From the NCBI RefSeq assembly GCF_950023065.1, contig NC_088679.1, positions 3,038,001-3,102,000 of the forward strand: a stretch of 64,000 nucleotides of DNA. Reading direction: 5' to 3'. Source of the stretch: Planococcus citri. Taxonomy: Eukaryota > Arthropoda > Insecta > Hemiptera > Pseudococcidae. Under the pieces are notes generated by a model, which ran no database searches, was not told the DNA's origin, and saw only the letters and a list, made by a program, of their open reading frames with translations. A program made the position numbers and the translations under genes. This document shows, piece by piece, positions 8,843 through 19,585 of the stretch (the stretch's first letter is position 1; each line of letters opens with the position of its first letter).

Positions 8843-8848
8843 AATAAA
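8843..8848 (+). terminator. Possible polyadenylation signal AATAAA
   Basis: AATAAA occurs in GTGAATAAAACATT within the presumed 3' LTR region. It is a plausible R-region signal, but the LTR itself is not proven. Confidence 0.3.
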
Positions 8849-9020
8849 ACATTACGAACATTTAGCGGTCTTATGATCATTTATGAGGTGTCTCAACATC
8901 ACTGCAATTTGATATCTTTCGCAAGGATATCGGGCAAGTTTGGGTTCCCTGGGCTTACTATATGCACGCTGGTTTTGACGACGTCTCCCTCAAAGTAAAG
9001 ACGTCCCAAACCACAACAAT

Positions 9021-11310
9021 GTAAAATTTTTGAAAATTTGACTAACAAACGGAAAAGACCACAGTTTTTTTTTAACAGTTTCGTTCGAAAAAACAAGATA
9101 GAAGCGCAATGCCAAAACATCAAGCAAAAATGAGGAGAAAGGCAAGAAAATTAGTGTAATCACTAATCAAAACTTTACTGTTGGACACACGTTTTTGAAA
9201 TTTTTGGGGAAAAACAGAACTTATCTGAAATTATTTGGATAGCGAAAAACATAAAAGCACAGCTCAGCATAGCAGGACAAAAGTACGGAAATCAGAATGA
9301 GTAGGACTGTTGAAGACGCCTTTTTTAAAAATTTGATCTAAACTAAGAACCCATTGGTTTCGCCCCCCCCCCCCCAAGAAAAAACAATGCTCGTTCCGTT
9401 TCCCAGGCAAAAACTCACTGTCTAATATTCGAGCTTTCTTCTTTCTTTTTTTTTTAGAGCTGTTACTGACAAATAAAAATTTCCAAAGTCAAGGACACTC
9501 AGATCAAAAAAGATCAAATTTGAAACACTCGAGACAACGCAAAAACAATTTCACATACTTTATTCACGCCCTCCTCCTGCTCTCACCCTGCAGATCCCTC
9601 ACTCTAACCAATTTCTAAACATGTCAACGCTTTGACAACTTCATACCAAAGTACCTCTGCCTCTACCTACACATTACACTATACCAAACACAAAAAAAAA
9701 ACGTCACGCAGAAAACGCACCTGTTAATTAGAAACGAAACGACCGAGCGACGTGACGCGACATCGAAGGAAATATGAGCAGTTTAAAGTTTTCTTTTTTC
9801 TTCACGTAGGTAAGTAGTAAGTACATACAACAAAATTTGGCTAGTTTTTCGAGTATATGTAATGTACATCTCATTTTGCGTTCAAAGTCAAAACACGCTA
9901 TCCGACAGCTGCCCCCATTCGGTTGTTGTTTCGCACGACGAATGAGGAATGACCAGCAGAGGAGGGACTTGGAAAAGAATTTAAATACTTTCATTTCCTC
10001 TTTTTTTCGTGTTTCGCCTTGTTTTACGCAGGTTACTCTAAGTATGAAATTACTTTATTATAATCGTCGGTATTTTTTCTTTTCTTTTTCCGACCTCTTA
10101 ACGCTAAATTACTCTTTTCCGTTTGCAACACATAGATATAGGTATAGGTACACCTACACGTAGAGGTAGTTATGTCGGCAGTAAAGATGGACGAAAATTA
10201 CTCGCCGCGTCAGGTTTCGATCAAGGTTACATACGATGTGGCATATTGTTTATTTCAATTTTCTTTTCTTTTTTTTCAGAAAACTACCCTAGAAAAACAA
10301 TTCTTTCAAACTTTGTGGAGGCTGAATATTTAAATGAAATCCAACATCCCATCATACTTTTTTTGAAGCTAAATTCATATGAAAAAGCCCAACAAAACCA
10401 TCAAGATACATTCGAGTAAAATTTTCTTCATATTTCAGCTCGGAAATTTCAAAGTCAAATTAGAGGAAACCCTGCAACGTTGGGAACAAATATCACTTAC
10501 TCTTAGCATACCATACATGACACCGAAGAAGAGTCAGGAGGGTGGGGGGGGGAGGCGCGAGTTAAGCGCGCCAGAATCGAGCTAATTTTCACAATAAATC
10601 AAAGTAGTGTCGTTAAGAAGCCGCTATGTAATTTTCATTGCCTGAGTCGCCTCGAGGCAGGCAAAGAAAGGCAACAGGGCACACAAACACAATGTTTGTC
10701 GACGAACAGGCGAAATTGTAAATATATGCGTGAGTCCGTCATCGTAACCGGGCCGGGACCGCGTTTGGCGTTTCAAAGGTTGACGATACACAAAACAGCA
10801 GAGGAGACCAGCAGCAGCTTAAAAAGGCGCCGCTCGACGAGCTATTTGGTCTTTCTCGCCTACTTTTCGTTTTCGATGCGTGTGATGACTTCATTACACG
10901 CCAACTGCTGCGTGCAGAGCGCCTTCCAAATCAGATCTGCCCGCTACACCAAAATACTAGGGCTGGCCTACCGACAATTTAAATTTAATAATCATTTTTT
11001 TTTTTCGGGAAAAGAAATCGCTGGTAGCTGTCGATTGCTTTTTCGCCAACGTCTTAAAATTAAGATATCAGGCCGATAGTTGTTGTAAGTTTAAAGAGAA
11101 CGGAATTGTGACGTGAAAATACCAGGTTTAGTTTCCATCACTAGTTCATCCTATACCTACGTCTAATCTTCCCTATTCAATAACATACCTTACTGGAAGC
11201 TGAAATTTAACATGTTCGTTAAGAGGATCGCTTAGATGTGTCTTTGGAAGATTTCATCTGTCGTCAAATATCAAATTTCAGTTCATACGTTGTTGCTATA
11301 AATACGAGTC
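9021..11310. other. Intergenic, no gene supported
   Basis: AT-rich sequence with homopolymer runs (poly-C at 9363-9375, a pyrimidine run near 9430, poly-G near 10542). Short open frames lack any recognisable domain. No repeat family seen elsewhere in the window was identified. Confidence 0.6.
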
Positions 11311-11312
11311 AT

Positions 11313-11349
11313 TTTTTACCGAATTTTTGAAAGTGAAATTCGGTAAAAA
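11313..11349. repeat. Perfect 14-bp hairpin
   Basis: TTTTTACCGAATTT (11313-11326) pairs with AAATTCGGTAAAAA (11336-11349) across a 9-nt loop. The function is unknown; it could be a remnant of a small inverted-repeat element. Confidence 0.6.
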
Positions 11350-11716
11350 TCCGTACGTTATTTTACAATAAAAACATCGTGATTTTCCCAGTAGCCAATT
11401 AAGGGGGGGGGGGTGAAAACCACATATCAGGATTATGAAGAAAATTGACGTGAACGCTTACTTTGAGTAGTGGGGGAAGCTGCTTGCTCAATCGGACACA
11501 TTTTGAGCCCTTAGCTGTACCGGAGACTGGGCCAGAGGTCGACTAGTGTGTCTTTACAATCAGTCGATATGGAAACAATCTCAATTTAACTTTTTGGCCC
11601 TTCCAGAGCAATTGATGAAATTTCTGCAGAAATTCGAAAATTCCCTGGAGACTTCGAAAAGGTCAAATTTCGAGTGTTTTCGAGTCGAGCGATCGTGAAG
11701 AAACGCCAAACGGTCT

Positions 11717-11866
11717 TTTCGTTATTTAGGGAGAAAAAGTGCTACTTTTGCTCCCGCTTCTGATTTTTGGAAGTAAATACTGAAATACTGGCGTTTTTCT
11801 CCCTCATAACGAAAAATATATTATTCAACCAGGAAGTAAGAGTGATTTTACTCCCTAGTTGAATAA
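11717..11866. repeat. Two adjacent small inverted repeats
   Basis: TTCGTTATTTAGGGAGAAAA near 11718 is mirrored by TTTTCTCCCTCATAACGAA near 11795-11813. Immediately after, TTATTCAACCAGG... is mirrored by ...CCTAGTTGAATAA (about 11820-11866). Both look like decayed foldback DNA. Confidence 0.5.
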
Positions 11867-12404
11867 ACTAACTTACTATTTCTTGGGAAACCTGCTCGTT
11901 GTGTATCTTCTTCGAGAATATAATTTTTTCACTTTTTCTAAAGGTTAGAAATTGGTCAAAAATTCACTTTTTAACTCACTACTGGTATTTTGGAGTAATC
12001 GCCTGAAACCATCGAGTGCATGCCTAATAATCACCGACAAAACTTTAAGGAGCTGAAGTTCGCTTTTATAGCCTTTCTAGAGCGATTTGAAGTTTGAAGG
12101 TTCTGGAGAAAATTGAAAACTAATTGCTGAAGACTGCAGAATAGCCCAAAACTATAGTACTTGTTGGTGTTAGGGCATTGAATTGAAAGAATAATTCACA
12201 TTGGTTCACTTTGCTGCAGAAATTTGTATCCCGTGAGTAAGTTCAAAAATCGCCCTTGAACGAGATTTCTTCAATTTTGTTATATGTACTTTCAAAAAAT
12301 ATTGCCAAAAATCCAGAAATTGACCAAAAAAACCCACAAATTTTAAGACATGCTTTCTCGATGTGGCTTCAAGCTTAGTATATCGTTCAATGTCCTCCTA
12401 TATG

Positions 12405-13293
12405 TTTTTGGGGTCGCAGAATACGAATTTGACAATATTTTTTTTGTAGGGGTACGGAGTGGGGGGTGAGGGGGGTCAAAAATTCAAAATTTGACCATAA
12501 TGACGAGTGATATGTCGAAATGTATGTTTTCGAGGGTGTAGATCACGAATCTGGCAATATTTTTTTCGTGGGGGTGAATGGTGGGGGATGAAGGGGGTAA
12601 AAACGGTGAAAAATTCAAAATTCGATTATAATGATGTGTGATACGTCGAAATGTACCAAGTATGAATAATTCAACTGAAACTAAGTACTTCCCATCAATT
12701 TACTGGATTTTAGTTTATATAAAGTAATTATAGAGATGAAATTCATCTCAAAACCCCGTTTTTCTCCTACTCGGCTGCACAAATTGGAATAGAAAAAATT
12801 TTCGCACGTAGATGCACGGGAAATTCCAGTGGCTGGTAATACTTGAGATAGTGTATTTCAAGATGTCAATTGCCATTTTTGACCGAAAGTGACCCAACTC
12901 CCCCCACAGTCGATTTTAGTGAAAAATCATAGTGAATTTTGTTTAAAAGTTACAAATTTTTCTCTTACTGGGACTTTAGCAGCTCCCCAACAGAAAATTC
13001 TTCATCTTCCACCCCTCACCCCTTCTACACCCTCAAAAACTTACATTTTGATATATCACACATCATTATAGTCGAATTTTGAATTTTCCGTCGTTTTCAC
13101 CCCCTTCATCCTCCACCATTCATCCCTATGAAAAAAATATTGCCAGATTCGTGATCTACACCCTCGAAAACATACATTTCGACATATCACACGTCATTAT
13201 GGTCATATTTTGAATTTTTGACCCCTCTCACCTCTTCTCCCCATACCCCTACAAAAAAAATATTGTCAAATTCGTATTCTGCGACCCCAAAAA
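12405..13293. repeat. Long inverted repeat (arms about 240 bp)
   Basis: The arm 12405-12655 begins TTTTTGGGGTCGCAGAATAC and recurs inverted at about 13041-13293 (ending GTATTCTGCGACCCCAAAAA), with moderate divergence. Each arm contains a two-fold subrepeat around ATATGTCGAAATGTATG. The spacer is about 385 bp. No coding potential is supported. Confidence 0.75.
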
Positions 13294-13314
13294 GAAGGAT
13301 ATCATTTTACAATT

Positions 13315-14812
13315 GTTTTTGTCAAAATTTCTAGTGCTAAAGTGCGTTTTTCGATTTTTGGTGAATTTTTGAAAATCCATTTTCGATTTTTGGTGAATTT
13401 TTGAAAATCCAATTTAAGCCAAAAATGAAGGAAAAAATCAAAATTTTACCAAATTGACCAAGAAAGCTGAAATTTGGGATATACCCTATTTACGACATGC
13501 CACAACGGTTTCAACCCGTTTTGAGCGGTTCTGGAGCCTCCAGCAGATTTTTGAAACTCGAAATTCCCACAAAATTCAATCAAATTGGAGTTGTAAAGCT
13601 GAAATTTATTCTAAAAACTAATTTCAATACGCTACGAAGTACTGCAGGTGAATTTCAAGTCGTTTTGGAGCCTCCAGCAACTTTTTGAAAATTCCTGAAG
13701 CCTCCGGAAGCAGATTTTTGAAACTTGAAGTTTACCAAAATTTTATCAAACTGAGATGGAGAGCTGAAATTTACTTTCCACTCCAATTTTAACACCCTCT
13801 GAAGACGACTTCAGGTGGGTTCAAGTCATTTTAGAGCCTCCAGCAACTTTTTTGAAAATTACAGGAGCCTCCAGTAGATTTTTGAAACTTGAAATTTCCC
13901 CAACATTAATTTACCAAATTGAGTTGGCAAGCTGAAATTTTCTTCGCAGACTAAATGGTGGTTTAAAATAGTTTTGAAGCTTCCAGCTACTTATAGGAAA
14001 TTTCAATTTTCCAAAAAAAGTCATAAAACCTTTCAAAAAGTCGCTGGAGGCTCCAAAACGACTTGAAATCCACCACCAGTAAACTTCGTACCGTATTGAA
14101 ATTAGTTTGCAGAATGAATTTCGACTCTCCATCTCAGTTTGATGAAATTTTGGTAAATTTCAAGTTTCAAAAATCTGCTTCCGGAGGCTTCAGGAATTTT
14201 CCAAAAGTCGCTGGAGGCTCAAAAACGACTTGAAATTCACCTGCAGTACTTCGTAGCGTATTGAAATTGGTTTTTGAATAAATTTCAGCTTACAACTCCA
14301 ATTTGATGGAATTTTGTGGGAATTTCGAGTTTCAAAAATCTGCTGGAGGCTCCAGAACCGCTCAAAACGGGTTAAAACCGTTTCCAATCGTTGTGGCATG
14401 TCGAAAACAGGGTATTCCCAAATTTCAGCTTTCTTGGCCAATTTGGTGAAATTTTGATTTTTTCCCTCATTTTTGGCCTAAATTCGATTTTCAAAAATTC
14501 ACCAAAAATTCAAAAAACGCACTTTAGCACTTGAAATTTTGACAGGTGATGAATTTTTGCATGATCTTTCGACCTACCTTTGTAAGGTTTGAAAAATTTC
14601 ATGCAAGTCCCATGTTGAAATAATGCAAAATCTGCGATTTCTGCTTACCTGCCAATCAAAATGACCGCCATTTTGTAAGTAAGGCCAACTTTTTTTTGGG
14701 CAAGTTTGCTTTAAAATGTTCCTTAGTATGTCCCCTTTAAGAAAAAAGTTGTCCCGGAGGATCGACAGGGGGGGGGGGAGTGCAATTACTCCGATTGTCA
14801 TATGCCGGACTA
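13315..14812. repeat. Foldback repeat family, copy a
   Basis: A near-palindromic 1.5-kb element: the left arm (with GCTAAAGTGCGTTTTTCGAT) is repeated inverted in the right arm. Inside are subrepeats of about 160 bp carrying GGAGCCTCCAGCAGATTTTT. The right end reads GTTGTCCCGGAGG, a poly-G run, then TCATATGCCGGACTA. The left end lacks the matching terminus. Open frames inside follow from the repeat sequence and are not genes. Three relatives lie at 23115-25462, 45281-47215 and 59998-61624. Confidence 0.8.
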
Positions 14813-17342
14813 AGTACATATTTTGAGATCATTTAGCTACACTTATTGCTCAATAGGGTGGCCCTTATTTAATATTGGTGGGACAAATTCCCCGACTTTT
14901 CCAGACCGACCAAATTCCTTGATTTTTTCAGGTTTTCCAGGCTTGTGGACACCCTGTAGTAAGCAACCCATTCTCACTGAAACGAATTTTCGTGCCCAAG
15001 AATTAATTGAAAAATGTTAGTAGTATTATGGGTTCCTGTAAAATTTGATTTTTTGACCTTGGTGATTTTCCAAACGAAGTTCTCAATTTTTACAACTGTT
15101 TCCGAATTCATTTCACACAAAAATGGTCCCAAAGCATTATTCACTCGTCTGTGTAGGCAAAACCTATGGAAAGGGAGTTCAACTTATTTACGTTCAAATT
15201 GAAAAACAAAAAAACAAAAAAAAACGAAACCATGTTCCAATTAAGATCATCTTATTCACGCGTCTCGTCGATGATCGCATGCAATAAAATCTCTTCATTT
15301 AAAACACATTAGATTGGAGAAAAAAAGAACTACCTATAGCGAGAGAAACCGACCAAAAATTTGAAAAATATCATTATATTATCGTATCATTTCGTTACTT
15401 CCTTCAAATTTCGGAGAAAAATTTATTAACTAATAGGTCGAACACGCAGGTTTATCATTATTTTAATAAAATCCGTTTATTATAATAAATGCACGTACAC
15501 GGTCGAAATTATCGTACGAAATTGACTAAAAATACTTATCAATACCGAGAATCGCATACAAAGTTAATAAAAACGATTACAGTGGTCTAGAAAAATAGAA
15601 TAATTGAATTTTTATTGATAATAAATAATGAAAACAGCGTAATTGAACTTTGTTTACGTTTGGCATTGACGTGATTGAAAAAATTACCCCGTGGTAAATT
15701 CCACTGTCTATTATTAAGCTTGTTTGGTAATTTTTGGTAGGTACTAGGTACATAGTTTCGTAAGACCAACCAGCAAAGCAACCACTCGAACGTAAAATTG
15801 TATAGATACCTTTTTTTTTTGTATAAAGATGATGTACATAAATGTCGATTGTAGATAGAATTTTTTTCTACGTATAAAATGCCTATTGTAATACCCTTGA
15901 AAAAAACACAGGGTAGGGAAAAAATGACTTAATAATAACGTACTATTCGAGTCTGCAGGGTGAAAAAAAAGGCTTTAATTTTGTAGCAAACCAAACGATT
16001 TAGGCGAAGGAAAAACGCGCAGAAAGACGGGAGGTATTGCATACACACGTTAACTATACTTACCTAGCTATAGAGAGACCTACACATACTCTTATATTAT
16101 AAATGCTTTATTAATTTTTAAAACATTTTAACATCCATCGTATACAATAAAAGACGGATAACTATAGTTAAAGGGAGGCGAAAAGGGCACACACCGCAAC
16201 AAAAAGAAGAAAAAAAATAATAATAAAAGCAAGAAAGTCAGGGAAAAAAAAAGTTTTAGGTAAAATGAAAGGCTTCGGCAGGGCGTACGGTGCACTATCT
16301 AGCATGCTAACAAATCGTTAAGAATTAGTTAGCCAGACGTTTGGCTTAAAATGCCCGCGGAGGTGTGAGTTATACCTCGGTTATCGGCAACCTAAAATCT
16401 GAATTACTTCCCTAAAACAAGCAATTTACAATTTACCATTTCGGGGAGTTTGGACTTTATCGACCCTAATCACTTATGAATGTATAAGTATACGCACGCG
16501 GCAGAATCGGGGGTTGTTTATGATAATTATATAGCAGTCCGTATATAATAACTTCATCACGAGTAATTTATTTAGCTATACCTACCTTCGTAAATCAACA
16601 TAAAAAACAATTTCTATAATGTAAGCCTTTCTCTCTACGCTTCTCTCCCTTTTCTTCCTCTTCTTCTTCTTCTTGTTTTTGTACTTTGGACCGCTTTACG
16701 CGCGTATATCGCGGGATCGGCGCGGCCGCCATACGCGTCTAGTTTAATAACGCGTAATGCGGCCTTTTTTTTTCTAAACGCATGTCATTATCATTAAGGC
16801 TAATAATTAATAAAACACGGGCAACGGCTTTTTCTTTCTATGCCCTAAAACTAGGTACCGGAGAGTAATTTGTTTTGACAGCTGTTAGATACTTTGTTAA
16901 TCATTAAGTTTGATTTTTATCGCCGTTCTATTGCTGCTTCGAAGCTTACTTTAGCCAACTATATACCTGGACGTGCCCGTGTGTACCTACCCGAGTCTAT
17001 GTAAACAGCAAGGTGACTTTTTTTTTAATTCGCTGTCTCGTTGTCAATTATTGTTTGCGCTTCGTTTATCTCGTATAATAATTTTTACCCCTTCTATGGT
17101 CATATTATGTACTTTTTATACGAGAATTTCGAGCGAGTGAGAATGAGCGTGTTTTTTTTTCGTAATTATAATATCGTAATTCGTCGTCGTCGTATCTATG
17201 GAAAGAGTTGATTTTCTCCCACATCGAAATTTCGAAAATGCTGCAATTTGCGTTTGTTAAAAAAATAAGAAATGGAAGTTACCCATTGACAATTTTAAAA
17301 AATTTGAGTGATTTTTTCATTTGGTGATCATTTTTTTCAGGG
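14813..17342. other. Intergenic, AT-rich, no gene supported
   Basis: Long stretches of AATTAATA-type sequence, a (TTC)n-like tract near 16655-16674 and a CG-rich patch near 16690-16760. No ORF with a recognisable domain was found. Confidence 0.6.
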
Positions 17343-19585
17343 CGGATCGCAAAAAAAAACTCTCACGCATTTAGCGTGAGAAGACCGTCTTTTCTTTTAA
17401 AAAAAATCTTTTACGAACGAATTTATTCACTTTTTTTGAAATATTTGTACAGCAATTGATCTGTTTACATTTTACAATTGAATCGAATCATTTACGAACG
17501 AGTTGCAATTAAAAAAATTGATTACTTTCTTGGCGAATCATTCGCATACAGATCAACTAATTTAAGATTGATTCGGTTTCTGTGAAACTAATGTATGGGA
17601 ATTGATCTGTTTTCAAGCGAAGTGAATCAAATTGAGTCGAATCGAGTCATTCACAACCGATTGGCGATTGAACAACCTGATTGATTTCTAGGTGAATCAT
17701 TCGCGAACGAATCGATTCATTTACTCGATTTTTGATGAATCATTCGCAAACGAATCGATTCATTTGCTCAATTTTTGATGAATCATTCGCGACTGAAATG
17801 ATTCGTATAATTGACTCGTTCGCGAACGAATCAATTCATTTACTTAATTTTTGATGAATCATTCGCAAACGAATCGATTCAATTACTCAATTTTTAATGA
17901 ATCATTCACGAACGAAATGATTCATATAAAGTGACTCGTTCGCGATCGAATCGATTCATTTACTCAACTTTTGATAAATCATTCGCGGACGAATTGATTT
18001 GTATAAGTGACTCGTTCGCGAGCGAATCGATTCGTTTACTCAATTTTTGATGAATCATTCGCGAACGAGTTGATTCGTTCAAAAGACTCGTTCGCGAACG
18101 AATAGATTCATTTGCTCAATTTTGGATGAATCATTCGCGAACAAAATGATTCGTATAATTGACTCGTTCGCGAACGAATCAATTCATTTACTAAATTTTT
18201 GATGAATCATTCGCGAATGAATTGATTCGTATAAGAGACTCGTTCGCGAACGAATCGATTCGCATAAATGACTCGTTTGCGAACAAATCGATTCGTTTAT
18301 TCAATTTTTGATGAATCATTCGCAAACGAATTGATTCGTTCAAAAGACTCGTTCGCGAACGAATCGATTCATTTGCTCAATTTTGGATGAATCATTCGCG
18401 AACAAAATGATTCGTATAATTGACTCATTCGCGATCGCGAACAAATCGATTCATTTACTCAATTTTTAATGAATCATTTGCGAACGAAATGATTTGTATA
18501 AGTTACTCGTTCGCGAACGAATCGATTCATTTGCTAAATTTTTGATGAATCATTCGCGGACGAATCGATTCATTTGCTCAATTTTTGATGAATCATTTGC
18601 GAACGAAATGACTCGTATAATTGACTCGTTCGCGAACGAATCAATTCATCTACTCAATTTTTGATGAATCATTCGCGAACGAATTGATTCGTATAAGTGA
18701 CTCATTCGCGATCGCGAACAAATCGATTCATTTACTAAATGTTTAATGAATCATTCGCGAACGAATTGATTCGTATAATTGACTCATTCGCGAACGAATC
18801 AATTCACTTACTCAATTTTTTGATGAATCATTCGCGAACGAATTGATTCGTATAAGTGACTCATTCGCGATCGCGAACAAATCGATTCATTTACTAAATG
18901 TTTAATGAATCATTCGCGAACGAATTGATTCGTATAATTGACTCATTCGCGAACGAATCAATTCACTTACTCAATTTTTTGATGAATCATTCGCGAACGA
19001 ATTGATTCGTATAAGTGACTCATTCGCGATCGCGAACAAATCGATTCATTTACTCAATTTTTAATGAATCATTCGCGAACGAAATGATTTGTATAAGTTA
19101 CTCGTTCGCGAACGAATCGATTCATTTACTAAATTTTTGATGAAACATTCGCGGACGAATCGATTCATTCGCTCAATTTTTGATGAATCATTCGCGGACG
19201 AATCGATTCATTTACTAAATGTTTAATGAATCATTCGCGAACGAATTGATTCGTATAATTGACTCATTCGCGAACGAATCAATTCACTTACTCAATTTTT
19301 GATGAATCATTCGCGAACGAATTGATTCGTATAAGTGACTCATTCACGATCGCGAACAAATCGATTCATTTACTCAATTTTTAATGAATCATTTGCAAAC
19401 GAAATGATTCGTATAAGTGACTCGTTCGCGAACGAATCGATTCATTTACTCAATTTTTGATGAATCATTCGCGAACGAATTTATTCGTAAATTTAAAGAA
19501 TTGATCGATTCGTTAGCGAATGGTTCTTTCACAAATTTGATCAATTCGTTCATGAATGATTCACCAAAAATTGGGGGTCGTATTA
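17343..19585. repeat. Minisatellite array, about 76-bp unit, with unique leader
   Basis: From about 17570 to 19560 a unit of about 76 bp repeats some 25 times. It is built from two half-units containing the palindromes TTCGCGAA and CGAATCGATTCG, joined by TCAATTTTTGATGAATCATT. A variant with an extra CGATCGCGAACAA block produces a higher-order period of about 157 bp (for example near 18699 and 18856). The leader, with hairpin CTCACGC/GCGTGAG at 17362-17380, is shared with the array at 39420, so the array is part of an interspersed element. Short ORFs here (for example 19417-19656) are read through repeat DNA. Confidence 0.9.

Larger units (their letters stand above)
1..9020 (+). mobile_element. 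Ty3/gypsy-type LTR retrotransposon, 5' part outside window
   Basis: The stretch encodes Gag capsid, protease, RT, RNase H and integrase in Ty3/gypsy order, all on the plus strand. The window opens inside gag, so the 5' LTR, primer-binding site and Gag start are missing. Coding ends at 6805. The right boundary is a guess: the following 2.2 kb is non-coding and has features expected of a 3' UTR plus LTR, namely a CCAAT motif near 8493 and an AATAAA at 8843. No 5' LTR is available for comparison, so LTR ends cannot be set. Apart from two in-frame stop codons the frames are open for 6.8 kb, so the copy is fairly young. Unusual parts are described under their own entries. Confidence 0.85.
6806..9020. 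other. Non-coding 3' region of the LTR element, probable 3' UTR and LTR
   Basis: There is no plus-strand ORF of note after pol. The stretch includes a 30-bp tandem repeat (7444-7563), antisense exon-like segments (7534-7973), a GC-richer block with CCAAT-type motifs (about 8440-8700) and an AATAAA at 8843-8848. Purine tracts that could prime plus-strand synthesis exist near 7979-7992 and 8452-8470, but none is followed by a convincing TG LTR start. I cannot place the LTR edges. Confidence 0.35.

Noticed and set aside
10696..11079. 127-codon plus-strand ORF
   Set aside because: No recognisable motif; flanking DNA gives no gene context.
14813..14816. Helitron 3' end (CTRR) for the foldback family
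   Set aside because: Right ends read CTAA, CTAG, CTAA and CTAT across the four copies, so CTRR is not constant, and no conserved 3' hairpin precedes it.
17570..19560. CRISPR-like regular array
   Set aside because: Units are contiguous tandem repeats with no unique spacers; the context is eukaryotic.
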